From Scalesia atractyloides (Eukaryota; Streptophyta; Magnoliopsida; Asterales; Asteraceae), in the NCBI GenBank assembly GCA_947069175.1, contig CAMTDV010000013.1:16445412-16509411 (forward strand): 64,000 nt of DNA, in the 5' to 3' direction. A program made the translations under genes and the position numbers. Under the pieces are notes generated by a model. It did no database searches, was not told the DNA's origin, and saw nothing but the letters and a program-made list of their open reading frames with translations. Below, in pieces: positions 11,540 to 23,141 of the stretch. Position 1 is the stretch's first letter. The number at the start of each line of letters is the position of its first letter.

Positions 11540-13529
11540 CAAATCATGCATGTTTCTTTCACAATCCGAAAACCCTAACAAACAAGACAGCCGTCGGCAG
11601 CTTGTTCTCGCTTATTTTGATCGCAATCAGCTGTTGTTCTTGTTCGTCTAATCCTCTCGGTAGCAGCAGCAGCAACAATCTCCATCTTCACCCTCATTCA
11701 AATCGCGAGATCAGTCCTTGTTCACCTCTGGTCGATCAAACAACCACTTTATCAACACCCTTTCGGTCGCGACTTTCCTGGAACAGCAGGATACCCCTTG
11801 TCCAAGTCCCGGTTTGTCTACCTAGTTATTCAAGGTTAGAGTTATCCTTGATTACAAGATCATGTTTCGGATGATATGTATGCTTAAATGTTTAAGTTGT
11901 CTCGGATGATATGTATGCTTGAATGTTTAGTTGTCTTGGATTATATGTATGCTTGAATGGCTAGTTGTTTCGGAAATATATGTGCGTTGATTTTTGCTGT
12001 TCTCAGATTGCATGATGGTATAGTTTCGGATTATAAGTGCTATAAATAAGCGGCTGTTTTGGTGCTTGTTCATATGCAGAATTGTTGTCGGGAATCACAA
12101 GTTACAAGTGTATTTTGGTTGTGATCACTAGAAGTAAGAACTAGGGTTTGCATGGATAGGTTATTAGTATTAGTCTATGATTAAAAATCGGTGCTTGATC
12201 GCCCAGATTAATCGCATGAATGGGTTACACGAATCAATGGTAACAATAATGCTGAAACAGGATGCTGAGTAACAGTTACAGCCAACTTCATCTGGCTGTA
12301 ACTTGGTCGTTAGTTGTCGAAAAACGGATTTTCTGATGTCTAGAACGTAGAGATTTAAATAAGGAATCTAATGGCGCTGGATTCATAATTTTCTGAAGTC
12401 GTTTGATATTTTTAAAGGGCTAAACAAGTTCAGTAGCTAAAGCTGTGAAAATTCTGGAATTTTGTTGGTTGTTTATCAAGCTAGGTTTTAAAATCAGTAG
12501 TGATTTGAGTCATGATTTTTGTACAGCAACAAGGTATAGAAATTTCCGGGCAACTCCAACTGGAATTTCGTTAATCGGACGATCAGTGATTTTTAAATAA
12601 ATTCTTCCGTGGACTGCAGTCAGAAAGCGGTAAATCTGACTGCAGCTTAGTGAATTAATATTTGTGGTTAATTGGTAAAGATTTAGGACTTGGAAAAATT
12701 ATATAAATTTCTATGGTATAGATGTCACCTACTGTAAAAATACTGGAATTTTTGAAATGTTAGAACTATTTTATAAAAATCCTAGAAAACAGCTGAATAA
12801 TTGAGTGTTTAGCAGAAAGTTGATAACTTGTGATTTTATGCATTAAAGTGTTGCATGGATTTGGAATATGTTCATGATAAGTTGTTTGATTACCATGATC
12901 ACATGAGAATACTTGCATGCATGTTTGAGTGTTAGATATGTTGTTTGTGTGTATCACTTTGTGAGTAAATTGCGTGTGGAATTTGTATTGGTGTGATTTC
13001 ACACTGACGTGTAATTAATTGGTTTGTTAGGACGCAACTAGCGGTCCCATCTCTTATAACATCTTTGCTACACTAACCGAGCAAATAAAGGTGAGTTCAC
13101 GGCCCCTAACTTTATCCGGTTTTTAAACAACAGGGGAGAAACATGTATACACTCTCAAACTCAAACTCTTTACGTTATACGAATTTAACGTCACATAACT
13201 ATACGTAACTAAGTTAATGTTAATGTAATGTTATGGGCACTAAGCAGCTTTATCACTTAAGTCCTCGACAATCTCCTCGGATCGTTAGTATTTGGGTTAA
13301 ATAGCGGGGGAATTATAAGTAGTACTACTGGGTCTGACGAGCCCCATCCGAGCTAGTCGCGCTAGCCAACCGGGTATGGTCAACGGGTGTATGATTGGCC
13401 TAACACCGCCATGGTCATGTGATAGGCCTGGCAAAACGGAGGCACAACAGTCAGCTTCGATCGCGAACACTTAGTGACATGACTTTAGGCTAGCTACCTA
13501 TATACATTAATATTGAACTTAATTACGGA

Positions 13530-13704
13530 TCAACTTAATATTCCGGGTTTGGAATATTGGAAACATCAACTTATTATCCCGGGTTGGGGATAATGGAAAC
13601 AACAACTTAATATTCCGGGTTTGGAATATTGGCAGCAACAACTTATTATTCCGGGATTGGAATAATGGAACTGATACGTTATCCCGGGTTGGGGATAACG
13701 GAAT
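13530..13704 (+). repeat. Palindromic minisatellite in element 2 LTR
   Basis: Five imperfect units of about 35-40 bp follow one another. Each has a core such as AATATTCCGGGTTTGGAATATT or TTATCCCGGGTTGGGGATAA (shown shortened: AATATTCCGGG...GGAATATT), so each unit can fold on itself. Spacers are CAACTTA-rich. The same array is at 22570-22744 in the 3' LTR. No function can be assigned. Confidence 0.8.
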
Positions 13705-14104
13705 AAACAAACGAATTTACGAAAACCTGTGAACTCACTCATCTTTAATGTTGACACTTGTTTCTTTACATGTTTCTCAGGACGCTAGGAGCTCTAGGTG
13801 CACGCACATGCATTGAACAAGACATCATTATCGAGTCTTATTTATTAATATTGTTTTGGGATTTTTCATTTGTTTTGGCGTTTGTGTTGGCGCCCGCATC
13901 ACTACTTATTTATGCTTCCGCTCAAACTTTAAAACTAATGCTCTGCTAAATATTGGTAATCGATATAAAATCTACAAAGAACAATTTTGGAAAACGTATA
14001 ATCAAATCATATAGAGTCGTTCGACGTACTAGTGTTTCAGATTCTGGTTTGTTCACACGCCTCGCGGTAAAACTCCGCAAGCGGAAATTGAGGGTGTGAC
14101 AGAT

Positions 14105-14117
14105 TGGTATCAGAGCC
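14105..14117 (+). other. Element 2 primer-binding site (iMet tRNA)
   Basis: TGGTATCAGAGCC lies 3 bp after the 5' LTR end. It is complementary to the 3' end of plant initiator methionine tRNA, the usual primer for Ty3/gypsy and Ty1/copia minus-strand synthesis. Confidence 0.95.
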
Positions 14118-14304
14118 ACTAGCTATAGAGAACCAGGTTTGCATTAGAAGTAGACCTAAACTATAGCTGATATCACGACACTAGACTTAGTTTGGCACCG
14201 AATTATATTATATCTTGTTATATACCCCAACTGTGTTTGGTAGATTATGCCTTCATAATAAGAAATGAAAACAACTTATAACTAACTACACGACCTAACA
14301 GGCA

Positions 14305-14931
14305 ATGTCATCATCCTCATCGTCATCATCGTCCGACAGACTTACGCCACCAAGGGTACCAGGAAAGGCACCAATGGTGGAACCCATGCTACCTTATGGC
14401 GTAGAGACACGCTCAGCGGCGAGGAAGAGGCTCACTCTGGGGGAGGAGTCGTCGTTACGTCCAACTATTGCTGTACCGGTTGAACCGGTTAATCCTGTAG
14501 AAATAGGAATTGACATGCTTAGAATCCTGGTACATACACAACAAAAACAGTTAGAAAGAATGCAGGAAACCATCTTAGCACAAGGATGGATGATCCGACA
14601 CCTTACAGGAAAAACCGACTCGCTCGAGGAAGAGCATCGTACGAGTAAGATAGCTCGTAACACCATAGCCAGAGATCTGCGTGCTGAGCAGATAAGAGCT
14701 GACTGGCTTGAGGACAGAGTTCTGGAAAATAGTTGGAACATTCAGGAACTGCAAAATCAAGCACTTGCACCAGCACCTGCCCCTCCAGTGCCGGTAGAGG
14801 AGGATCCAGAAGAGGATCCAGAGGAGGATCCTGAAGAGGATCCGGAGGAGGACCCAGCTGAGGAAGCTGGAAATGCCGTACAGGATGACGGCAACGACAG
14901 TGACTTGGGGGATGGAGACGTAGACGACTGA
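14305..14931 (+). CDS. Extra ORF of element 2 (coiled-coil, acidic tail)
   Basis: This is an intact 208-residue ORF between the primer-binding site and gag. It starts with a serine run after ATG (MSSSSSSSSSD). A basic patch (AARKRL) follows, then a long helical stretch at about residues 70-150 rich in Leu, Glu, Gln and Arg that looks like a coiled coil. The end is a Pro/Ala linker and a strongly acidic tail made of five EEDP repeats and DDGNDSDLGDGDVDD. I do not recognise a family. It is not gag: it has no zinc knuckle or capsid-like motif. Some plant Ty3 elements (for example Ogre/Tat) are known to carry an extra ORF before gag, but this element's pol is chromovirus-like. It is still open although pol is broken. 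It could act in RNA or chromatin binding, but that is a guess. Confidence 0.6.
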   Translation: MSSSSSSSSSDRLTPPRVPGKAPMVEPMLPYGVETRSAARKRLTLGEESSLRPTIAVPVEPVNPVEIGIDMLRILVHTQQKQLERMQETILAQGWMIRHLTGKTDSLEEEHRTSKIARNTIARDLRAEQIRADWLEDRVLENSWNIQELQNQALAPAPAPPVPVEEDPEEDPEEDPEEDPEEDPAEEAGNAVQDDGNDSDLGDGDVDD

Positions 14932-15189
14932 CACGTCTCGTTTATATTATTTGTTTTCCTTCAGTTTATTATTTTCCACTTGTAATTAAACCTGAGACTT
15001 TATAGTGAATTCGTATGTTTGATTTGCACTTTTGTAAGACGTTGAAATTTCAGTTAATCAAGTATTCCTTTTGACTATTTAACATATTGAGTTGACATAA
15101 CTTAATAATTATTAAAGTACGAAGTAGGATAACTATATTGGACATATAGACTTATCGGGGTGTGTTTGTGTTGTGTTTCGAAGATCTAA

Positions 15190-15298
15190 ATGGCGACTGG
15201 AAGACGTGGAAACCTTAACTTGACGCCCGAAGAGCTAGCTGCCATGATGCAGGAGCATGTGAACGCAGCATTAGCGGGTGTTCAGAACCAGCCGGCAG
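15190..15298 (+). CDS. Possible first exon of element 2 gag
   Basis: ATG at 15190 opens MATGRRGNLNLTPEELAAMM and continues to QNQPAG, ending at TAA (15310-15312) if unspliced. The long gag frame downstream has no good ATG near its start. A GT at 15299-15300 and an AG ending at 15381 (TCTGTCAGCAG) would join the two frames in phase, giving ...QPAG-GGFNPYKM, which fits a gag start. The inferred 83-bp intron contains in-frame stops. An alternative is that the two parts are separated by mutation, or that translation begins elsewhere. Confidence 0.5.
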
Positions 15299-15381
15299 GT
15301 AACCATTATTAAATTTTCGCGTGAAAATCTAATAGTGAGGTTAGTACAATTCCTTGCTGACTTCCTGTTCTCTGTCAGCAG

Positions 15382-18300
15382 GAGGGGGCTTTAACCCCTA
15401 TAAGATGTTCCTTGACGCAAAGCCAAACAAGTTCTCGGGGGCGGAAGGACCCATTGGACTGGTCCGCTGGATCGAAAAGTCGGAATCCGTTTTTGAAATG
15501 TGCAACTGCCTCGAGGCCAACAAAGTCAAATATGCAGCCTCAACACTGGAAGATGGGGCACTGACATGGTGGAATGCCCAAGTTCAAACACGTGGGCTTA
15601 TAGCTGCGAATGCCATGGCATGGACCGAGTTCAAGGCCCTGATTAAAGAGGAGTACTGTCCACGAGACAGAGTGCAACAATTGGAGCAAGCTCTATGGAA
15701 CCACAAGATGGTGGGATCGGAAATCGAAGCTTACACCGCTAAACACCATGATTTGGTATTTCTGTGTCCCGATTTGGCCAACACGGTGGAGAAAAGACTC
15801 GAGTTCTATCTCGGGGGTCTGGTTCCGGAAATTCAGGGTATGGTGATGTCTAGTAACCCTGTAACTGAACATCAAGCAATCCGATTGGCTCACAAACTCA
15901 CCGATAAAGTGGTGGAACAGAAGAAACTGCCAGCACGGGGTACAACTGAAGTTGCCCCGGATAACAAAAGAAAGTTTGAAGACTCAACTATTCGACAGTC
16001 TTCGTCATCTCATCCACAGCAAGGGAACCAGAAACGGTTCAATCATTACCACAGCCACCGGGGTCATCAAAATCATCCCGCCAACAACAACAATATCAAC
16101 AACCCGAATGCAAGCGGCTATGCGGGTCGAAAGCCGCAGTGCAACCGCTGTAATCTCCACCATAACGGCCCTTGTGCCGGAAGTCGCTGCCAAAGATGTG
16201 GCAAGATGGGACATGCAGCAAAGGATTGTCGTGGGGAAATCATGTCCCGACAAAATCAGAATCAGCCCCAGGGTCAGCAGCAGGGTATAAACCGGGGATG
16301 CTATCAGTGTGGTAGCACTGCTCATTTCAGAAAAGACTGCCCACAGTTGCGCAACAACAACAATAATGGTGGAAACAACCACAACCACAATAACCACAAC
16401 AACCATAATAACAACAATAATGGGAACGGTGGCACAGGAGGTGCCAAAGGTCGCGCATTTACATTGGGCCGCGGAGAGGCCAGAAACGACACGAACGTGG
16501 TCACCGGTAAGTTTCCCCTTAATGAACATTTTGCTTCTGTGCTTTTTGATACGGGTGCGGATAGGAGCTTTATATCTGAGTCTTTTAGGAAGAACCTAAA
16601 TCTCACGCTTGAACCATTAGAGACCCCTTACGTGATAGAATTAGCCAATGGTAAATCTGTAGATGTGACCCAAATCGTATCCGGCTGTCAACTCAAACTC
16701 GTGGGCCACACTTTTACCATTGATCTGATGACAACTACTCTGGGTAGTTTTGACGTGGTAGTCGGAATGGACTGGCTATCCGACGTCTGGGCTGAAGTTC
16801 TCTGCTTCGAAAAGTCTATCCGTATTCCACTCACGAACGACGAAATCCTGACGGTACAAGGCGACAAGGCAAGCGCCGTCACCAACATTTTCTCATTTAT
16901 GCAAGCTCAGAAGTACCTTCGGAGAAAGAACTCCTTCGCTTTACTCGCACTAATTACCAAACAGCCTAAGGACGAGAAACGTATAGAAGACATCCCTGTC
17001 GTCCGTGATTTTTCCGATGTATTCCCAGAAGAACTACCTGGTCTTCCACCACATCGACAATTGGAATTTGAAATCGAATTGGCAAGCAATGCAACTCCCA
17101 TCGCCAAAGCTCCATGCCGCCTAGCTCCAGCCGAGCTGCAGGAGCTGTCTACCCAACTTCAAGAGCTGCTAGAAAAAGGATTTATCCGACCAAGCGTTTC
17201 GCCATGGGAGCTCCAGTCCTGTTTGTCAAGAAGAAGGACGGGACTTTCCGCATGTGCATCGACTATAGGGAACTCAACAAGGTTACAGTCAAGAACCGAT
17301 ACCCGTTACCTCGCATCGACGATCTATTCGACCAACTGCAAGGGTCAAGTTACTACTCTAAGATTGATTTACGGTCCGGTTATCATTAGTTACGCGTCAG
17401 AGAGGATGATATCGCTAAGACGGCATTTCGCACTCGGTATGGCCATTACGAGTTCTTGGTCATGCCATTCGGTCTCACTAACGCACCTGCGGTGTTCATG
17501 GACCTCATGAACCGTGTGTGTAAACCATACCTCGACAAATTTGTCATTGTGTTCATCGATGACATACTCATCTACTCCAAAAGTGAAGAAGAGCACGCTG
17601 AGCATCTACGATTGCTGCTAGGATTACTTCAACATGAAAAGCTATATGCCAAGCTCTCAAAGTGTGATTTCTGGATCCGGGAAGTTCAGTTTCTCGGGCA
17701 CGTCGTGAATGAAAAGGGTATCCACGTAGACCCTGCCAAGATTGAAGCCATCAAAAACTAGGAAGCACCTAAGACACCGACGGAGATCCGCCAATTCTTA
17801 GGATTGGCTGGTTACTACAGACGCTTCATCGAGGGGTTTTCAAAGATTGCACAACCGCTCACTACCCTCACCCAGAAAGGCATCAAGTATGCTTGGGGTG
17901 AAAAACAAGAAGCAGCATTTCAATTGCTGAAGCAGAAACTTTGCAGTGCACCCATTCTGTCCTTGCCGGAAGGGACAGATGACTTCGTAGTGTATTGTGA
18001 TGCTTCCATTCAGGGATTGGGATGCGTACTCATGCAACACGATAAGGTCATCGCGTATGCGTCACGACAGCTGAAAGTTCACTAGAAAAACTACACGACG
18101 CATGACCTAGAATTGGGAGCAGTAGTGTTTGCACTTAAGATTTGGAGACACTACCTCTATGGAACAAAGTGCACAATCTTTACTGACCACAAAAGCCTCC
18201 AACACATCTTTGATCAGAAGGAGTTGAACATGCGACAGCGTCGCTGGGTCGAACTCTTGAACGATTATGAGTGTGCCATTCGGTATCACCCGGGTAAAGC

Positions 18301-19843
18301 TAACGTGGTAGCTGATGCCCTCAGTATGAAGGAACACCTGAAACCTCGTCGCGTACGAGCACTACAACTCACTATTCATTCGGGGCTACCCGATCAAATA
18401 CGCGACGCCCAGTTAGAAGCAGTTAAGGAGGAAAACATCAAAGCCGAATCAGTGGGAAAAATGGAACGCGATTGGGAAGTAAAGCCCAATGGAGCCCGGT
18501 ATTTCATGAATCGCATATGGGTACCTCTCTACGGAAACCTCAGAGAGCTAGTCATGGATGAAGCTCACAAATCTCGATACTCTGTCCATCCGGGTTCGGA
18601 TAAGATGTATCAAGACCTTAAAGTTGCGTATTGGTGGCCCAACATGAAAGCCGATATAGCCACCTACGTGAGCAGATGTTTGACTTGTGCAAAAGTCAAG
18701 GTGGAGTATCAAAAGCCATCAGGGCTACTCCAACAACCAGAGATTCCAGTGTGGAAGTGGGATCAGATCTCAATGGACTTCATCACCAAACTCCCGCGAA
18801 CCTTGGGTGGTTGCGATACCATCTGGGTGATTGTGGATCGTTTAACTAAGTCCGCACACTTCCTAGCTATTAAAGAAACAGATAAGATGGAGAAGTTGAC
18901 TCGCATCTACATCAAGGAAGTAGTTTCTCGGCACGGAGTGCCAACGTCCATCATCTCAGATAGAGATGCTCGCTTCACGTCAAACTTCTGGCAGTCACTC
19001 CAAAAAGCGTTGGGAACACGCTTGGATATGAGCACAGCTTATCACCCTCAGACTGATGGTCAAAGCGAAAGGACCATACAAACCTTGGAAGACATGCTTA
19101 GGGCATGCGTGGTGGACTTCGGAAATAATTGGGAGATTCACCTGCCTCTAGTAGAATTCTCATATAACAACAGCTATCACACGAGTATTTCGGCAGCACC
19201 GTTTGAGGCATTATACGGTCGTAAATGTAGATCACCGGTCTGCTGGGCAGAAGTCGGTGACAGTCAACTCACAGGCCCTGAGTTAATACTTGAGGCCACT
19301 GAAAAGATTGTACAAATCAGAAACCGCATGGCGGCGGCACGAGATCGACAGAAAAGCTACGCTGACCAACGACGCAAACCGCTCGAATTTCAAGTAGGCG
19401 ACCGCGTCCTACTAAAGGTGTCACCCTGGAAGGGTGTAATCCGCTTTGGAAAACGGGGCAAACTTAACCCACGGTACGTAGGCCCGTTTGTAATCTTGAA
19501 ACGTATCGGACCCGTAGCTTACCAATTAGACCTTCCTGCCGAACTCAGTGGAGTCCACAACGTATTTCACGTGTCAAATCTGAAGAAGTGTCTATCAGAT
19601 GAAACTTTAGTTATTCCATTGGATGAGATCCAAGTGGATGAACAACTACACTTCGTGGAAAAGCCTATTGAGATCATGGATCGTGAGATCAAGACTCGAA
19701 GGCACAGCAAGATTCCAATCGTTAAAGTTCGTTGGGACTCTAAGCGTGGACCGGAGTTCACGTGGGAAAGAGAGGATCAAATGAAAAGCAAATACCCACA
19801 CCTCTTTGCAACTGAGCAGCAAACTAATGATACTAGTAACTAA
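15382..19843 (+). pseudogene. Element 2 gag-pol polyprotein (broken)
   Basis: Gag begins GGFNPYKMFLDAKPNKF and has a capsid-like region, one degenerate knuckle (CNRCNLHHNGPC) and two CCHC knuckles (CQRCGKMGHAAKDC near 16190-16230; CYQCGSTAHFRKDC near 16300-16341), then an Asn/His-rich linker. Protease has LFDTGADRSF (about 16543-16572). RT has FIDDILIYSK (about 17557-17586), followed by RNase H and integrase (HHCC from about 18570; DRDARFTS; HPQTDGQSERT), with a chromodomain-like end (RRHSKIPIVKVRWDSKRGPEF). Lesions are a missing G at about 17205-17210 that shifts the frame, and stops TAG at 17388-17390 (Gln position), 17759-17761 (Trp position) and 18083-18085 (Glu position). The three stops are single-base changes, so this copy decayed by point mutation. 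Confidence 0.93.
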
Positions 19844-20105
19844 ATTTTCGGGACGAAAATTCTTTCAACATGGGGATGAGGTGACAACCTGGAAATTTTC
19901 TCATACTTTCGTGTACTATTGTTGACTAAATTCTTGTGCATGACACTTGGAAATCTTTGTGTATGACACTTGGGAACTTCTTGTAACGTTGCGTACCATC
20001 ATTAACGAACTAACTCTTGGTGCGTGGCACTCTAAACATGTATGTTACATGCTAAACCGCGTTTACTCAATTTTCGGGACGAAAATTCTTTCAACATGGG
20101 GATAA
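19843..20105 (+). other. Element 2 3' untranslated region with duplicated pre-PPT motif
   Basis: A motif of about 35 bp starting AATTTTCGGGACGAAAATT and ending CAACATGGGGAT is present twice, at 19843-19878 and 20069-20104. The second copy directly abuts the 3' LTR, and its purine-rich GGGGATAA is the likely polypurine tract. The first copy is followed by GAGGTGACAAC instead of an LTR. Confidence 0.75.
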
Positions 20106-23100
20106 TGTGATATCCCGGGTTTTTCGGATAACTTACACGTGACACTTGTCGAATAATATATACGCTAAGTATTAAGCGTGCACGAATTAAATGAATACGT
20201 TTGTTTTAGTAATTGAATCATTAGAGTAGATACGTACACGAACTGAACCGAACCGCGACACGAACCAAAGTGATTCATTGTGACTCTTGGAGTTAACAAG
20301 TTTTAAACCTTAACTCAAGAATTCGGCCAAGATCAAACTCAAACCCGTAACAAACCTAAAACTATTCGGCCGATCAAACCAAACCAAACCAACCCGTGTG
20401 CAACCCAAACCGATATCAAAACCTAAACCCTAAACCAAAACACTCTCGGCCACATGATCAAAACTGTGGATTTATTGAGTTCAAACCCAAACCGAACCCA
20501 CCCTATTCCTTGACCGCGAGATCAAACCCAAACCTAAACCAAAGCAACCCAAGATTCTCGGCCACAATACTTATCCCAAACCGTAAACCTTATCATGTGC
20601 GCCTATAAATACAAATCATGCATGTTTCTTTCACAATCCGAAAACCCTAACAAACAAGACAGCCGTCGGCAGCTTGTTCTCCCTTATTTTGATCGCAATC
20701 AGCTGTTATTCTTGTTCGTCTAATCCTCTCGGTAGCAGCAGCAGCAACAATCTCCATCTTCACCCTCATTCAAATCGCGAGATCAGTCCTTGTTCACCTC
20801 TGGTCGATCAAACAGCCACTTTATCAACACCCTTTCGGTCGCGACTTTCCTGGAACAGCAGGATACCCCTTGTCCAAGTCCCGGTTTGTCTACCTAGTTA
20901 TTCAAGGTTAGAGTTATCCTTTGTTACAAGATCATGTTTCGGATGATATGTATGCTTAAATGTTTAAGTTGTCTCGGATGATATGTATGCTTGAATGGCT
21001 AGTTGTTTCGGAAATATATGTGCGTTGATTTTTGCTGTTCTCAGATTGCATGATGGTATAGTTTCGGATTATAAGTGCTATAAATAATCGGCTGTTTTGG
21101 TGCTTGTTCATATGCAGAATTGTTGTCGGGAATCACAAGTTACAAGTGTATTTTGGTTGTGATAACTAGAAGTAAGAACTAGGGTTTGCATGGATAGGTG
21201 ATTAGTATTAGTCTATGATTAAAAATCGGTGCTTGATCGCCCAGATTAATCGCATGAATGGGTTACACGAATCAATGGTAACAATAATGCTGAAACAGGA
21301 TGCTGAGTAACAGTTACAGCCAACTTCATCTGGCTGTAACTTGGTCGTTAGTTGTCGAAAAACGGATTTTCTGATGTCTAGAACGTAGAGATTTAAATTA
21401 GGAATCTAATGGCGCTGGATTCATAATTTTCTGAAGTCGTTTGATATTTTTAAAGGGCTAAACAAGTTCAGTAGCTAAAGCTGTGAAAATTCTGGAATTT
21501 TGTTGGTTGTTTATCAAGCTAGGTTTTAAAATCAGTAGGGAGTTGAGTCATGAATTTTGTACAGCAACTAGGTATAGAAATTTCCGGGCAACTCCAACTG
21601 GAATTTCGTTAATCAGACGATCAGTGATTTTTAAATAAATTCTTCCGTGGACTGCAGTCAGAAAGCGGTAAATCTGACTGCAGCTTAGTGAATTAATATT
21701 TGTGGTTAATTGGTAAAGATTTAGGACTTGGAAAAATTATATAAATTTCTATGGTATAGATGTCACCTACTGTAAAAATACTGGAATTTTTGGAATGTTA
21801 GAACTATTTTATAAAAATCCTAGAAAACAGCTGAATAATTGAGTGTTTAGCAGAAAGTTGATAACTTGTGATTTTATGCATTAAAGTGTTGCATGGATTT
21901 GGAATATGTTCATGATAAGTTGTTTGATTACCATGATCACATGAGAATACTTGCATGCATGTTTGAGTGTTAGATATGTTGTTTGTGTGTATCACTTTGT
22001 GAGTAAATTGCGTGTGGAATTTGTATTGGTGTGATTTCACACTGACGTGTAATTAATTGGTTTGTTAGGACGCAACTAGCGGTCCCATCTCTTATAACAT
22101 CTTTGCTACACTAACCGAGCAAATAAAGGTGAGTTCACGGCCCCTAACTTTATCCGGTTTTTAAACAACAGGGGGAGAAACATGTATACACTCTCAAACT
22201 CAAACTCTTTACGTTATACGAATTTAACGTCACATAACTATACGGTAACTAAGTTAATGTTAATGTAATGTTATGGGCACTAAGCAGCTTTATCACTTAA
22301 GTCCTCGACAATCTCCTCGGATCGTTAGTATTTGGGTTAAATAGCGGGGGAATTATAAGTAGTACTACTGGGTCTGACGAGCCCCATCCGAGCTAGTCGC
22401 GCTAGCCGACCGGGTATGGTCAACGGGTGTATGATTGGCCTAACACCGCCATGGTCATGTGATAGGCCTGGCAAAACGGAGGCACAACAGTCAGCTTCGA
22501 TCGCGAACACTTAGTGACATGACTTTAGGCTAGCTACCTATATACATTAATATTGAACTTAATTACGGATCAACTTAATATTCCGGGTTTGGAATATTGG
22601 AAACATCAACTTATTATCCCGGGTTGGGGATAATGGAAACAACAACTTAATATTCCGGGTTTGGAATATTGGCAGCAACAACTTATTATTCCGGGATTGG
22701 AATAATGGAACTGATACGTTATCCCGGGTTGGGGATAACGGAATAAACAAACGAATTTACGAAAACCTGTGAACTCACTCATCTTTAATGTTGACACTTG
22801 TTTCTTTACATGTTTCTCAGGACGCTAGGAGCTCTAGGTGCACGCACATGCATTGAACAAGACATCATTATCGAGCCTTATTTATTAATATTGTTTTGGG
22901 ATTTTTCATTTGTTTTGGCGTTTGTGTTGGCGCCCGCATCACTACTTATTTATGCTTCCGCTCAAACTTTAAAACTAATGCTCTGCTAAATATTGGTAAT
23001 CGATATAAAATCTACAAAGAACAATTTTGGAAAACGTATAATCAAATCATATAGAGTCGTTCGACGTACTAGTGTTTCAGATTCTGGTTTGTTCACACGC

Positions 23101-23141
23101 CTCGCGGTAAAACTCCGCAAGCGGAAATTGAGGGTGTGACA
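20106..23141 (+). mobile_element. Element 2 3' LTR
   Basis: The LTR is 3036 bp, from TGTGATATCCCGGG to GGGTGTGACA, followed by the TTAAG duplication. It lacks a 38-bp tandem unit and a short GTGTTGTGTGATT-type segment that the 5' LTR has near 11110-11130, which accounts for most of the length difference. The TATA box is at 20604-20611 and the palindromic repeat run at 22570-22744. Confidence 0.95.

Larger units (their letters stand above)
11018..14101 (+). mobile_element. Element 2 5' LTR
   Basis: The LTR is 3084 bp and runs from TGTGATATCCCGGG to GGGTGTGACA. It has a TATA box (TATAAATA, 11532-11539), CCAAACC/CCCTAAACC-rich stretches upstream, and a run of palindromic repeats at about 13530-13704. 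It carries a 38-bp direct duplication around 11872-11950 (ATGTATGCTTGAATG-type units) that the 3' LTR lacks. Short open frames inside are not conserved features. Confidence 0.95.
11018..23141 (+). mobile_element. Element 2: nested full-length Ty3/gypsy (chromovirus-like)
   Basis: This is a complete 12.1-kb LTR retrotransposon, with LTRs at 11018-14101 and 20106-23141 and a TTAAG target-site duplication. It has an iMet-type primer-binding site, an extra ORF, gag-pol in protease-RT-RNase H-integrase order (the Ty3/gypsy order), and a chromodomain-like C-terminus. It was inserted into gag of family 1 copy 1, in the opposite orientation. The pol frame has one 1-nt loss and three premature stops, so the copy is not autonomous. 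By eye the two LTRs differ at a couple of dozen positions plus a few indels, which suggests fairly recent insertion. Confidence 0.97.

Noticed and set aside
13530..13704. CRISPR-like array (regular repeats with spacers)
   Set aside because: The units are palindromic minisatellite repeats in a plant LTR, the spacers are not unique, and no cas genes are present.
14575..14934. Minus-strand ORF opposite the extra ORF of element 2
   Set aside because: It is a mirror of the acidic repeat tail and gives an artificial hydrophobic ILF/WIL repeat.
16005..16529. Long minus-strand ORF opposite element 2 gag
   Set aside because: It is a shadow of the Asn/His-rich gag linker, whose codons read as Val/Ile-rich on the other strand.
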